64,000 nucleotides of DNA from Blasia pusilla (GCA_050084515.1 CM114274.1:42346001-42410000); one strand, 5' to 3'. Numbered from the stretch's first letter, positions 11,706-24,776 are shown. The notes: generated by a model not told the origin, from the sequence alone. Numbers and translations: made by a program.

Positions 11706-12608
11706 CTATATGCAAAACTCTTTGATTGCTATCCAAGCATCTACTTCATGTTCTCCTAATTCTACAGAATTTCCAGACTCTTTCTTAGGTCTTAAACAAC
11801 CATTCTTCTCATCCTGACTCTTCTTTCTACAATCTTTGACAAGATGACCTAGTTTACCACAATAAAAGCATTTGAAGGCTTTCCTTGGAAATTTCTTCTT
11901 TGCATTTGAAGTGTAATCCTGATTTCTACCTCTCTGTATGTTGGCATTAAAAAGTGTATCACTTCCCTCTCTTGCGTTGAAGCGCATTTCCTCTTTTACC
12001 AACATTGCACTAAATTGTTCAAAAGTAAGCGGCGTGGGTCTTATTTGAATATTCAATGCACTCACCAAACTTTCATATCTTAGAGGCAAAATCCTTATAC
12101 ACCAACGTGCCAAATCTTCGTTAGACTTTGAAATTCGTATGGACGCCATCTGATCTTGCAGATTCTTGATCCTTGTCAAAAATTGCTCCGCGCTTTCTCC
12201 TTCTGAAAATTTCTCGGAGGTTAGCTAATTATCTAGATTCTAAATCTGAGTCTTACTCCTTGTTTCATAGTGATTCTTCAAAATATTCCATGCCTCAGCA
12301 GGAGTGGTCATATGTTGAATGAGAGTCATGACATAATCAATTACATTCGTGACAATCGCATATAGAGTCTCAGCGATTCTTCATTTCCATACAAGCAATA
12401 CAACAGGATCGATATCACCATATGAAGATGAAGATCCAGAACTCAAAATATCTTGTGGATTCGAATCGACATCTGTGGCCGTCTCCTAGATCTCAAATGA
12501 TTCGAGGATAATTTTTATTTTGAACTTCCACAATGTATAGTTAGACCCATCTAACTTCCCTTCACCCAACGGAGGAGGGCGAGCACGAACTGACAAAGAA
12601 GTAGCCAT
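11706..12608 (-). pseudogene. copia gag (nucleocapsid with CCHC zinc knuckle)
   Basis: The likely start is the ATG at 12606-12608 (MATSLSVRARPPPLGEGKLDGS), followed by NYTLWKFKIK, the usual copia gag opening. Premature stops interrupt 12180-12600, several at Gln codons. From 12179 leftward the frame is open: QFLTRIKNLQDQ, the UBN2/gag helical region, then the knuckle CFYCGKLGHLVKDC near 11835-11875. The product would package the element RNA. Decayed. Confidence 0.85.
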
Positions 12609-12669
12609 CTCTCAAGATTTTATGCAAACACACTAGATCGCGAGATACAAAATATTGGAAAACCTACTA

Positions 12670-12680
12670 CTCTGATACCA
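12670..12680 (-). other. primer-binding site (tRNA-iMet type)
   Basis: On the minus strand, tggtatcagag directly follows the 5' LTR, complementary to the 3' end of plant initiator tRNA-Met, the usual primer of copia elements. Confidence 0.85.
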
Positions 12681-13076
12681 TGTGGGAAAATAGAAAGTGA
12701 CAAAATCACTAAAATCTTTACAAAACTTAGAGATACAAAGTGGCCTAGTCCGTCCGTGCGCTCACAAAAGAGCTTTGATGGAACTTGAAAATGGAGATAA
12801 CTCGACATACGAGAATGCGCTACCGGTGCGGCTCTGGACTATTTCACTACTCGAGAAACTAGGGTTTTTTACTTATTTTTCTTCATTTCTATTAATAGAA
12901 TTTTTTTCCAATATAGGATTATATAATCCTAGTAACGCTACTCTATAAACCACATACGTCATATTACTATGACTCCTTCGATGTCTAAGTCAGAACCATC
13001 AATCTAGGCTTCTCCTCATACAAGAGGGCCGATCAGATTATTGGTGCTCAGAGAAGTGGATGTTGAGAATCCAACA
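12681..13076 (-). repeat. 5' LTR of the minus-strand copia element
   Basis: 396 bp bounded by tgtggg and ccaaca on the plus strand (TG..CA ends), similar along its whole length to 8155-8560. Small differences throughout show that the insertion is not recent. Confidence 0.9.
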
Positions 13077-16000
13077 TAGAGAGCTCATTAGGAAATAAAC
13101 TAGTTAGGGAGGAAAAAGAGATTCCTATTGTAGAGGAGTTTTTGATGCACTAGAAGATGAAGAAATTGTAGATGATTGTTTTATTGTAGGAGGCATTTCT
13201 TTGTAGCCGGATGCAACCCTTGAAACTTTTTTAGCAAGTTATGTTGAGAGTTGCTTCATATGTTGGGCATATGAGTGAACAATGAAAAACTACATGGAAA
13301 AAACGAGAAGGTCCTATTGAAGATAAACACACTATGGAGGGAATTTTTTTCGCCCTACATTTGAATGACATTAATTCATTCAAATGAGGATTGGATGCCA
13401 CCTAAAAGTGCCTTGGTTTTGAAAGCAAAGATACAAGTGAACAATTACAAAGTACATCCAATTACACGCGACTCAGATTATGGTGAAGATGTGTATAAAT
13501 GGGGATTTGGATGCAAGTGAATAAGTGTGATGGATGTAAAGGATATAAAGTGAAGTCCAATCCAACTAGCTTAACTCAAAATAAAGGAAAATCAATGTGA
13601 GATTCTTTGAGATATGATCGTAAGCCCCCATTTGTCAAGAAAAGGAGAAGCATATTTTGTAAACCAAAATGGAGGAGGAGACAAAGACAACAAGTATGAA
13701 GTTCACTTGAAAGTATTGGAATGTGATGCATTGTGATTTCATATACAAAAGCCATGTTGTTTGTTTATCGGTGTTTAAGATGGTATGCCATATTGTTACT
13801 TAGAAGACTATGAAGGATTCTTCTACAATTTCTCGGGCCATATATCATGGGTTTTTTTCCAGCCATGATATGTTGGTGTGTTTTTTTATATGTATTCTAT
13901 GTTTCATGAGCAAATGCCATATTCTTACGACTTGATCTATGTAAGCAATCTTCTGCTGGTCACTACTAGACAAGCACAAGAACCCGAGTGAAGATGCACG
14001 CCAAGGGGGACTATCTTTCTAGAAAATTCATACATCCAATATGAGCTTCTTGCTGTTTTTATTTAGGGTGGTGGAGATAGGGAGTATGAGCTCATTTTGA
14101 TAATATGTTTGCATACTTTGGTTAACCTATAGATTCAAAGGAATTGCCATTTTAGTGGATATGTGGTAGGGATCTTAATACTCTTTGTTCCAGCAATGGA
14201 TCTTAACTATATGATTAGATCTAATTCTAAAATTACCATATCATATCTTATCTTGGTATATACGAGTGGGGATTTTAGTTTGAAGAAATGAAGATTCATA
14301 ATTTTCTTCTAGAAAGTAAATGATCGGGACTTAAAAGCAAGATCTTCATTGCAAAACTATTCTAAACATCCAGATAAGATTGGAGTAAGTTAGGAGCAAA
14401 GAAAATGTCTTGTGTGTGAGTATGCAATTTTCTGAATTTGAGAACACAGTCGAGGTTATTCAATGTTGTTTTAAGATTTACACGCAAAAGCTCTCATTTT
14501 GACTTGAAAGGAAGCCTCTAGTTGCATATCAGATTTTTTGGTTTGCTTATATAAGTGATAACTTTACTTATATCTACTTGTTTCTTATTGATATTACAAG
14601 CTTGTACTTGTAGCTACAGTTTGGTTTTTTTTTTATCGATAGTGGTGAAGCATTTATTTGTTTACAAATGCCTACCATCATGCTTACCATCATATCATAT
14701 TTTCTTGTTTTGGTGTGATTAGTGAAAAACTTCTTTATACTTGTTGCTTCTTGATACAAGCCTAAAATTGGAGCTACTTTCTAGTAATTTCTTGACAATG
14801 GTGAATAATTTCTTTTTTTGCAAAGGAGGTAAAGTATGCTAACCATCATATCATCTCATATTTTCTAGTTTGTAAGTATGTGAGAAACAACATGATTGGT
14901 TGAAGTAATTGAAGAAAGAGATGTATTTCCTTGCCGATATAGCATATGTACCCAAGGCTAGGTGAGATAATGTATGTCAATCTTTGTGATACATATGGTC
15001 AACATGTGATGTAGAATGACGCCAAGGAGGAACTACAGCCAATTCTACTCCCAATTGCAAGAGAAAAGTGAATTCATCCGTTACATTACAATATAGTGGG
15101 AACCTAAAATCAATGGGTATACCATTTTATGATGACAATTTAACATGTTATATCCTACATATACTATATCACATGAGTGGATAAAGGCAACGATAGACTA
15201 TCCATACGCAAACCAAGATACTAACACAAATGTCTAGAACTATTTTTAATGATGATAAGAGGACATTATCTCAAAGAAGAGGGGACTACCTTGTTTGGAA
15301 TTTGAGTGACGATATGGAGGCACGTTAACATCCCGCTAGAAAAGATGGGGTTTTGTGAAAAATTGGACTCATGAATCAATAATTTTGTCTTGAAAGGAAA
15401 AGAAATTCCACATAATGATATAAAGATCACAACAATGAAGGGGCAAATAAGCATGGCGAGAGTTTGCATCCAAACATTGGATAATAAGTGTATGAAGTAT
15501 ATAATTACGACTGAGTGGGGATATTGTGACTTTCATGGTCTCTAAAGGGGACCATATGCAAGCACATTGTAAGGCAAGAGTACATACAAGTGCAATGTAA
15601 ATGCTACAATTCATAATGACGGTTTTCAAATAGATGTAGAAGAAGGTGCATTTTTAATTCCCCTACATCCCATAACACGGCAAACAAGAGGGTATCCTTA
15701 CATGCATGTTTAAAACTCAACCTTAAGTTGTGTAAAGACATACTCACTATCTCACTTCTTCTTTTGTTGTTCTTTTTAATTAGTTGCAAAAATTAACTAA
15801 ATATTTTCAGATATACTACTATCATGCATGAATAAAAATCCATTGTTAACTTTGATGAGAGTTCAAACAACAAGAAATGCATCTATCAATTGATTAACCT
15901 GCGCCTAGGGAATCTCTTCTCCACTTATTAAGATTAAGACTTCCATCAAGTTAGTACAATCAAACATAGAGAGTTGGTCACAAAATAGAAGACACGTTAA

Positions 16001-17050
16001 TGAAATACCCAATCCAGAATATCAATTGCTAACAAACTTGTCACACTTTCCCAAAGCCAAGTTTAAACTGAAAAATTTGGGCATACAAGCCCGGCTAGAG
16101 AAGGAAGCTCATGAGCTCATGCTTTTTCAATGAACCCATTAGCAGGTTGTGCACACTCGTGTAGTATGGAAATTTAATAGATGGTAAAAAAATAGAACTT
16201 TAAACTTTCTCTAAGTGATTGCTCAGATGAACACTTTTCTCTAATGCTTAATGTGAGATTTAGTTCACTCTTCTTTCTTTCATGATTGTGATCCTATTTG
16301 CAACTACTCTTTTATTTTATTTTATTTTTCTTCATGATGAAGGGGAATACATTCCTATATTTCATCATGATGAAGTTTGAAATATAAGAATTTAATGTAT
16401 ATTTATGGTTGGAGTGTGTGGAATGCCTCCCAATTTTGGGGGAAATTTTATTATAGAAGAAATGAAAGTTTTGATATGGTAGAGAGGAGGTATTTTGTGA
16501 CTTAGCACTTAAAAGTGGCTTCCCATATATACCTTATCAATTCTTGGATGAATGGGTTTGGTTTGCTATAAGGGAAGGAATGTTTCAAATTCTTACTATA
16601 TACCTTGGAGATGGCTTCTTTCCCTCCCCTCCCTAGAATGGCTTCCTATTTCTCACTATGGAAACGATTTCTTATAATATAGTGGGATGGATGACCTTTC
16701 ACCTAAACGACGGCGGGAAGGTTTCTAGAAATAGGACGTTTTCATCCTATGTAAACCATTCCACCATTCTAAGAGGGAGGTGGATGACCTTGCACCTCCA
16801 AGGACATATGAGTCATAAGGGAGCGAGATATATGAGGGTCAATTGCTAGTTGGCTTTGGAAGATGATTACGACTAGAATATATAGAATGGTTCTATAGTC
16901 TTGAATTCGAAACCATTTTGCATTCTTGTTGGTAACGGGAAAAGCCATTTATGCACAAACTTGAAATTCTAGAAAATAGAATCTCATTTCCACACAAAAT
17001 TCACTTCATTTGCTTAAGTGTTTTGGAAAAAGAAAATATATAGGGTTTAG
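13077..17050. other. long AT-rich stretch, no gene recognised
   Basis: About 4 kb with no open frame above 86 codons and no domain signature in any frame I read. It contains a degenerate tandem duplication (14592-14875). It may hold very old transposon debris. Confidence 0.45.
14592..14875. repeat. degenerate tandem duplication, period about 163 bp
   Basis: Matching ordered blocks in both halves: acaagc..t.c.a...t.gagctac, then ggtgaa..attt, then accatcatatcat..catattttct.gttt. Diverged but collinear. Confidence 0.5.
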
Positions 17051-17056
17051 GAATAG

Positions 17057-17211
17057 GCCCATTTCTACCCAAATGTATTTCATCCCGGCCTTTTTATCCA
17101 TTCCGCGTATCCAAGCCTTATATTTATCAGATATCCAAAATGCTTTTGGATATCTGATTATGCGTCCCCTATTCCTCATTAGCGTCCGAAATGCATTTGG
17201 GTAGAAATCGG
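17057..17211. repeat. fold-back (palindromic) element of about 155 bp
   Basis: The outer arms cccatttctacccaaatg (from 17057) and catttgggtagaaatcggg (to 17211) are near-perfect reverse complements. Inside lies a perfect 15-bp inverted repeat with a 3-base loop (17126-17140 and 17144-17158: atcagatatccaaaa / ttttggatatctgat). It is probably a small non-autonomous DNA element; no clear target duplication seen. Confidence 0.65.
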
Positions 17212-17237
17212 GAACGCCCGGTTACTGAACAGCAGCA

Positions 17238-17308
17238 GGGAGACGGACATAACAGCCGACATAACAGCTGTTCTGTCCATCTCCTCAAGGAGACGGACGG
17301 AACAGCCG
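17238..17308. repeat. repeated ggagacggac hairpin motif
   Basis: ggagacggacataacagc is followed by its imperfect inverse gctgttctgtccatctcc and then by another direct copy, ggagacggacggaacagc. It can form a stem-loop of about 18 bp. Confidence 0.5.
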
Positions 17309-17389
17309 GTACGTACTACAAACTTCTCTCATAACCCATCGGTAGAATAGACCCTCAACCCATCTACGATTAGTTCTAGTTCTGGGTTT

Positions 17390-18132
17390 ATTTTCCGGGA
17401 TAAAAACACCCATAAAAATGAATGAGTCGTCATACAACCCAGCAGAAATAGAGCAGAAGCCGTTTGGAATTACATTTCGTGTCTATTGAGGAAGTGTTGT
17501 TTCTCCCGAAAAGAAAGATTGGAGGGAGGAGAACAGGATGGAATCCAAATTAAGTGTAGCTACAAGAATCATAAGCGGAAAAATGCGAAGAAGGTAGATT
17601 CCAAAATAGTGTTGTTCCTTTTTGTAAGGTAGGACTCATCCAGAAGCTCCATTAGAGTCGATCAATTTCTCCGAACCGCGTGGCTCAGCGACGTAAGCGT
17701 TATGGACTCGTCACAAGTACAAAGCAACTCACGAAAGTCTCGGATGAATGGGTCATAGCTTCGTCCTTGTGGATCATGCTCAAGTCGGCGTTTGGAGGTC
17801 TCGCCGTGTGTGACGATGAAAGTTTGGAGTGGACTTGGTATAATTCACGTACTCACGAGAAACCTACTACGTTCCATCCATATTCACCAAAGAAAGCGTT
17901 CAATCCATGGTGGACAATTGTTTTCTTCACAAAGAGTGACTCACAAATGAGGGAGATTCTGTCTACTAGAAAATGTTTCTTCAATCTTCAAGTTGCTCTG
18001 GTGCTACCAGAGAGAGCGAGTGGATCTCTATTTCCTATTCTATGTTCGTTACGAATAGGAGGTACAGGAATTGGTTATCTTATTCTTGAACTTGCTCCAA
18101 AGGGACTTCGTTTCGAAATAGGAGTTACGTAG
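17390..18132 (+). repeat. dispersed repeat, copy A, with coding-like segment and intron-like insertion
   Basis: Collinear (inverted) with 31395-31945. It starts with a promoter-like stretch (gggataaaaacacccataaaa) and an ATG at 17538 opening MESKLSVATRIISGK. After a 191-bp GT..AG segment (17594-17784), absent from copy B, comes SAFGGLAVCDDESLEW, then tcaatccatgg and gttgctctggtgctaccaga. An open frame runs 17680-18132. I do not recognise the product. It could be a diverged gene family or a transposon terminal region. Confidence 0.6.
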
Positions 18133-19922
18133 AAATGAATTTGAGTTTCCGCATAAACGAGCTCGGATCGGTGTGGAGAACTAGCGTATAGTGTGAGACC
18201 ACTCACTTTACTACCTACGGATCTCAGGGGTTCTCACAGCTGGTCCACTGATGTGAGTGATTGCGTAAGCAACACGCCCTACATCTCTCCTACCTTAAGT
18301 GGTAGAGTTGAACTACCTTTAGATCGGTGGTTGAAGGGACCGCATGATGACCCATTCAGTGAGAGACCTTGAGTAACTAATTATGAAGGGTGAAGGGACC
18401 GATATTCTGTCGTGTTATCTTCATGTCCATCGCTTTACATCGATTTCATCCAGAGCAAGTTTTGACCCAGTCCTCAAAGGGGAAACTGTAGAACTTCGCA
18501 CTGATATCTCCAGAGGAACTGTCACCTCTCAATGCGAAGTACTCATTTGCCGAAAACTAGGTTTCGCATCTTTATACATAAACATCTCTAGGATAGGAAC
18601 GCATGTGGAAGTTCCAGAAGCGAACCCATTTGGCAGTCTACTTTTGCTATCGAGGTCTTGAGTCCTCTATAAGAAATGAAGAACGCATCGAGATGCGCTC
18701 CTCGTTTGTGACTCCTCATGAAGAACTCGATCCATGAAGCACTAACCAAAATGGGGATGTTGAAACATAAATCTAATACCGGGGTGAATATCCAATTCAA
18801 ATCGAGCAGCGACAATGTGGAGAAAGGGGATCGAGATTGGAGCTACGCGGATGATGAATACGCTTTGCGGAGCTCATATTCAAACCCAAGCGCGCTCGTA
18901 AATAAGAGGACTCGTCTTTGGAGATCGCGCAGTTGGATTGGCTTTGGTATCCCTAGCGCAACAGTCTGCAATTTACTCCATCCTCACTGACGCACAACTT
19001 TGCCTTTGCAAAGTGCAACAACAGCTCGTCAGCTGCGCCACCCTCCAGCCGATTCCCTCGAATGCCACAATTGCTTTCGACCCTGGCAAACTAGAAGGAA
19101 AGCACGAGGAAGCGGAGCGCTGGAGAATATCCTGCTGGCTGACTTTGTTACGCACCACTTTCTCAATCAGCCCAAGAAAATCGGGCTACACTGCCGCCCT
19201 TGATACATATTCCTGACGCCGAGCTCAATCCTGTCAAGCCCGAGTGAAAAATAGTAGACGAAGCGAGAGAGATCTAGCTCACGCATCGATCCGAGTAGAC
19301 GAGAGGGGCACGCTTCTAGAGCTCATCCAACCCTAAATTGCTATTCCCTTCCACCGCTGTGCGCGAAATCCGCTGAATCTCCCTCATCTCATCGGACAAG
19401 AAGGACACGCTTCAGAGCCAGCCTAAACTAAACTGCGACCCCATCCATCGCGTAAACACCAAACATAGATATTTTCTCCCCATCCTTTGACTTGGGTGTG
19501 GAGAAAATAAGTATTAAACACAAGTGAGAAATAAAATAAATACATGTAGGGGAGCAAGAATCCAAACAATAATTATTTAAATGAAAATCTGGTTCCGTTT
19601 CTAAAATGCAAACTTTTGGACTATCCTACAGATTGTAATGGACTATACTCGCGCAAATCTAGGAATAGATACGCTCAGCAAAAACTAAATCTGACATTTG
19701 AAATGCACAAAACTGGAAGGAGGGCTTTAAGTGACTATTCTAGGATCTTTATATTGAATTAACTCCATTGTCATCATTTCATGGGTGGATGATGGGGTTT
19801 TGACATGGATGACATGGAGGAGGAGGAGGACTATAGAGGAGGAGATGGAGGGGTGTTTAGATTTTCTAAATATTTTCATGGTGATCTCATCTAAGCTAGT
19901 GTTCTTTTCAAATTTGAACACA
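18133..19922. other. GC-richer stretch without a recognised gene
   Basis: Open frames of 75-92 codons exist (18718-18990 plus encodes YADDEYALRSSYSNPSALV; 18938-19216 plus) but match no family I know and have no clear exon structure. A decayed or multi-exon gene is possible. The end (19730-19922) holds gga/ggt-rich DNA next to the truncated copia LTR. Confidence 0.35.
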
Positions 19923-20128
19923 ATTATCTTAATTAGAGTTAGTTAATCATAGTTAGTCTAACTTGAGAATATGGTTAAGGGTAGGGTTAGGGTTGCTTAT
20001 ACATACCTTATATAATTGAGAAGAGGACCAGCCTCCACTCATTCTCTCATTACAAATTTCGTTCTCCATGGTGGTGTGTGTGTGAGAGCCGTTTTCCACC
20101 AATTAAGCTTGTTTAGCAGTTTTCCACA
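19923..20128 (+). repeat. 5' LTR remnant of the plus-strand copia element
   Basis: Matches the last 210 bp or so of the 3' LTR (attatcttaa.ta.gattagttaatca to gcagttttccaca). The first 100 bp or so of the LTR is absent. It contains a telomere-like run, gggtagggttagggtt, and a TATA-like tatataattgag. Confidence 0.85.
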
Positions 20129-20140
20129 TGGTATTAGAGC
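20129..20140 (+). other. primer-binding site (tRNA-iMet type)
   Basis: tggtattagagc directly after the 5' LTR end, one base off the usual tggtatcagagc. Confidence 0.8.
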
Positions 20141-20644
20141 GGGAGGAGAACATCACTTGAAATTTTTGGTGTTTGAAGAGAGAAGAGAGGCAAGAGAAGG
20201 CACAATTTCAGTTTGGGAGAAGGAAATTTCATTCAGAGCTTAGTGGGTGCAGATTTCAAATAGAGCTTTGACTGTCATAAAACTTTGGAGGCATTTTTTA
20301 GGGCTTTCCCGGTCAATTCAGACGTCTGGGTCTGCTTCGGCTAGAATGATGCAAAAGGATGGTTTCATCTGTCGTGTAGAGCTCATCGAGAGCTTTCCAA
20401 TACATTCAAAATTTCTTGATTCTAACACTCTGAGCTCTTGCAGCAGCAATTTTAGTGTAGGAAAGTGCAATTAGTGAAGAAAAGTTGTGCAGTTTGCTCT
20501 CTACAGGCCAATTTTGACTAGTTCTTTCATATAATTGATCAATTTTGGCAAATTTCAGGTCGATTTCTGTGTAGGAGTGGTCTATACTTCAATTGGAGTA
20601 GTAGAAAGCCTGAAATTATATTTTTATGAGTGAAATCGTTTATC

Positions 20645-21560
20645 ATGGAATATTCCTCAACAACAATCACACGCGAGAAACTAAACCAAGAGAATTACAA
20701 TGTGTGGAAGTTTCGCATGAAATAATTTCTCATGGGTCAAGAAATATGGGAGCTTTTGACAGGTGATAAGGTCAAGCCATAAGGTGACTCAACATACTTG
20801 AATGTTCGCACTTGGAACAAACGGGCAAGGCAAGTAATCCATTACATTTCAATAAGGATCAGTTCGCCAATGATAGGTCACATCCAAGATGTTGTTTCTC
20901 GAAGGAGGTCTGGGATGCATTTGAAAAGCTGTTCCAGACATCAACAAAAGCCAAAAAGCTTCAATTGAAACAAAAATTGAACGAAGTGAGGAAAGGATCG
21001 TAGAGCATCAATGATTGTATTTTGAGTATCATACATATTGTTGATTAGTTGAATAGCATTGGAGTGACAATAGAAGATGATGATCTGATTTTATTCACTC
21101 TTCAAGGCGTTCCAAAGGATAAGAAGTCCTTTGAGACCTCTATCTATGTGAGAGAGAAATATCCAACCTTTCAAGAGTTAGTGCCTCTATTGATCAATGA
21201 AGAGATGTGCCTAGTAGGCAGCGATAGCTCATCTAGTCTACAAGAGAGTGCGCTATTTGCAGGTTATGGATCAAACAAAGGCATGGGTTGTGGTAGAAAA
21301 TTTTGTGTTTGTGGTAGATAACAAGCATATGGAGGAAGAGGCACTTAATACAACGTCACTCAATCAACTACAAACTAGTACCAGACATAATCACAAGGTG
21401 GTGATGGTGGAAACCATTGGGGTTGAGGTCAGGAGTAGAGGGTCCTTGGATCTCGCAATTATTGTGGGATAAAGGGTTACTATGCAAAGTTTTGCTTCAA
21501 GAAGAAGGCAGATATGAGAACAGAAGCCTTACAGCAACAAAACTATGTGGAGCAACAACA
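20645..21560 (+). pseudogene. copia gag
   Basis: An ATG at 20645 opens MEYSSTTITREKLNQENYNVW, the typical copia gag start, and is followed by an early stop (TAA near 20723). The helical gag region is read in shifting frames (GVTIEDDDLILFTLQGVPKD at 21061; FQELVPLLINEEM). The zinc knuckle near 21460 survives as YCGIKGYYAKFC, with the first Cys and the His lost. Non-functional. Confidence 0.82.
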
Positions 21561-21639
21561 CCAATAGCAGTACCAAGAACAACAACATTCACAAACGGAG
21601 CATCTCTTGGTCATGACTCATCATATGAAAGCACTGGTC

Positions 21640-22945
21640 AAGAAAGACTCGACAGAAAATTGATACATTGACTCCGGTGCATCAAATCACATGACCTCAC
21701 AAGCTAAATGATTCAGTAGTTTTGGAGCCGGTGAAAGATCCTGCAATTGTACTCACAGGAGGTGACACTCAACATCATATCACGCATACCGGTAAAGTTC
21801 CAGTAGCATCAGATGGTCTTTGTGCTCTTGGAAATATTCTCTATGTTCCTACCATTGCAAGAAATCTGATCTCTGGAGGACAGATAGTAGAACAGGGTGA
21901 TCAAGTGAAGTTTAACGCAGATGGTTGTTTCATTGAAATAATGGATGACCACATTACGATAGCCAAAGAAACTAAATCTGGAAAAATGTTCAAATTAGAT
22001 GTTTCTATGCCAGAGATTCAAATAGCAATGTATGATCAAACCGGCCAACAAGTCACAGATCTAAATATGGGGAATAAAAGAATTGGATATATGAATCTTC
22101 AAAAATTACAGAGTCTTTCATCATCTAATATAGTAATAGGACTCCTTAAATTAGCGACTCTTGCTACGTTAGAGGTATGTTCTGCTTGCCAATCTAGAAA
22201 ACAAGCTAGATTTCTTTTTCTAAAGCAAAGTAGAAGAGCATCCAAGATATTGGAGTTGATCCATAGTGATGTGTGGACAACATCACAACATAGTCTTAGT
22301 GGTTGCCAGTAATTTGTTTCATTTATTGATGACTTTTCTAGGTATATATGGGTATACTTTATGAAAGCCAAGTCAGAGGTATTCTCAATGTTCCAAACAT
22401 TCAGAGTTCTAGTATAGAAGCAGACTAGACAACACATTTTGAAATTACGTTGTGATGGAGGAAGAGAGTATCTTTCAACAGAGTTTGATGACTATTTACG
22501 TTAGAACGGCATCCAACGTCAAGTGACTTGCCGTTACACTCCATAACAAAATGGAGTGGTTTAGAGGAAGAATCGACACATTGTTGAAGCGGCATGAGCT
22601 ATGCTGAATGAGAAGAACATGCCTAAGGTATATTGGGCAGAGGCTATAGCATGTGCAGTCTTCTTAATCAACCAAACTCCAACAGTAGGAGTTCATGATA
22701 AAACTCCATTCGAAGTCTTCATAGGGAGTAAACCTGATTTTTCCTTCTTGAAAGTATTTGGCTATATTTGTTATGCTTACGTTCCTTCTGAAAGACGTCA
22801 GAAATTTGACCCCAAGTCTGAAAGATGTATCTTCATTGGCTATGCTGATGGATATAAGGGGTATAAGTGCTACATTCCATCTTCTAGGCAGCTTATTATT
22901 AGTCGGGATGTTGTCTTTGATGGTCTATTGAGGGGGAGAATATGA
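21640..22945 (+). pseudogene. copia protease and integrase
   Basis: The protease motif IDSGASNHMTSQ at about 21660 keeps its Asp. A frameshift follows, then VLTGGDTQHHI, GNILYVPTIARNLISGGQI, the zinc-site half CSACQSRKQARF, the core [26 protein letters not shown], and RCDGGREYLSTEF (third motif region NGVV..KNRHIVEAA). KVFGYICYAYVPSERRQKFDPK and SRDVVFD mark the C-terminal end near 22920. At least five premature stops (TAA, TAG and TGA). Confidence 0.88.
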
Positions 22946-23199
22946 CTATAAACCAACAGACATTGTCTTCAATTTCCCCAAGTACTAGTGCAGGATTAGG
23001 AGAGGTCCTAAATTCATCAGTTAAATCTGTGAGTCCATGGACAGGAAGAGTATATTTTCAGTCTGTTGACACTAGTCGGAGCTTGAGTCAGGTGTTAGAG
23101 GCATCTAACTTTGAAAAAAAACTTCGTAGATCAAGTAGAGTTACACATCCAGTTCATAGATTCATAAATGAAGATTTCCTTGTGATTCATCATGCATAT

Positions 23200-24776
23200 A
23201 TGATGACAATCCTTCAAGAGTAGGAGCCGAGTTATTTTCAACTGCGAGTAAAGCCAAATGGATTGAAGCTATGGAGGAAGATCTTGTTGCATTAAGACAT
23301 CAACAAACATGGGAGGTGGTTGATATACCTTCCAATAAGGAAGCTATTGGTTGCAAATAGGTTTACAAAATCAAGCGCAAATCAAGATGGTACAATTAAC
23401 AGATACAAAGCGAGATTGGTGGCTAAGGGCTATGCACAACAATATGGTATCGATTATGAAAAATATTTAGTCATGTTCCAAAGATGGCGATTACGAGAAT
23501 AGTGGTTGCAGTTGAAATAAGTAAGAAGTGGAGATTACATCACATGAATATCAAGAATGCCTTCTTGAATGGAGATCTATACGAAGAGGTATATTTATGA
23601 CTCAACCACCTGGATACCAGCATCCAAAGTTTCCATTTCGCGTATGCAGGTTGAAGAAAGTTTTATACGGGCTCAAACAAACTCCAAGAGTTTGGTATGG
23701 CAAGATAACATACGTCTTACAAGAGTTGGGTTTTAGGGTATGTGATTCTGACTCCTCGTTATATGTCTTGAGAGGACAAGATCATACAGTTCTCATTGTG
23801 TTGTATGTTGACGATATCTTGATTACCGAGAGTACTAAAGAAATGGTACAACAAGTCAAGCTTAAGTTACAAGTAGAATTTGATATGAAAGACTTGGGAG
23901 AACTCAAGTACTTCCTTGGTATTGAGTTTATCAAGGTTGGAGAGAGTATGTGGTTACTACAATGACAATATGCTCTTCATATGCTTTCAAAATATGGTAT
24001 GACGGCTTGTAAGCCAATCTCTATACCGTTGGACGAGAGCGTGAAGCTAAGAGTGGATGAATGAGAGTTGCTTGTAGATTCTAATATGTATAGGCGCATG
24101 GTTGGAAGTTTGATCTATCTAACCATAACAGACCAGATTTGAGCTACGGTGTTGGCCTAGTGAGCCAGTTTATGCAAGCATCTCGAAAATCTCACCTTGA
24201 TGTTGTGAGGAGGATTCTGCAGTATGTGAAACTCTCTATTCAATTCGGGCTTCAATTTGGACCTTCTCCAAGTTTTCAATTACAAGGATTCACAGATGCT
24301 GATTGGGCAGAAAACGTGTGTGATCGATACTCCACATCTAGTTATTCATTTACCTTGGGAAGCGTAGTTATAAGTTGGGCTTCAAAGAATAACCTACAGT
24401 TGCTTTATCTTCAGTAGAGGCTGAGTAGAGAGGACCAACCAATGCAGCGTGTGAGGCGGTGTGACTTTATCAATTACTTCTTGAGATTGGTGTTAGTAAC
24501 TTAGGCCCTAGTGTAATATATGTAGACAATATTAGTAGCATCAAGCTTGCTAATAACCCTGTGTTTTATGCTCGTACAAAGCATGTTGAGGTGCACTATT
24601 ATTTTATCAGAGAGAAAGTGCTTGTAGGAGAAATTGATCTTGTGTATATACGTACAGATTAGCAAATTGCTGACATCTTTACAAAGGCATTGTCTAGAGA
24701 TAAGTTTGAGATGTTAAGAAAGGATTTAGGCGTTAGAGATATCGATATGAGCTTGAGGGGGAGTATTGAAGATTGA
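23200..24776 (+). pseudogene. copia reverse transcriptase and RNase H
   Basis: RT start KAKWIEAMEEDLVALRHQQTWE; then RYKARLVAKGYAQQYGIDY and YGLKQTPRVWYGKI. The catalytic box YVDDIL is intact near 23806-23823. RNase H follows with FTDADWAENVCDRYSTS and the tail ADIFTKALSRDKFEMLRK. The final stop (24774-24776) lies just inside the 3' LTR. Interrupted by several stops and frame changes. Confidence 0.9.

Larger units (their letters stand above)
8155..13076 (-). mobile_element. Ty1/copia LTR retrotransposon, full length, decayed
   Basis: Complete structure read on the minus strand: 5' LTR 12681-13076, tRNA-iMet-type primer site, gag with a zinc knuckle, protease, integrase, reverse transcriptase, RNase H, polypurine tract, 3' LTR 8155-8560. 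Gag and pol are broken by stops and frameshifts. The flanking 5-mers tagac (8150-8154) and tagag (13077-13081) look like a target-site duplication with one change. The order PR-IN-RT-RH defines copia rather than gypsy. Non-functional. Confidence 0.93.
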
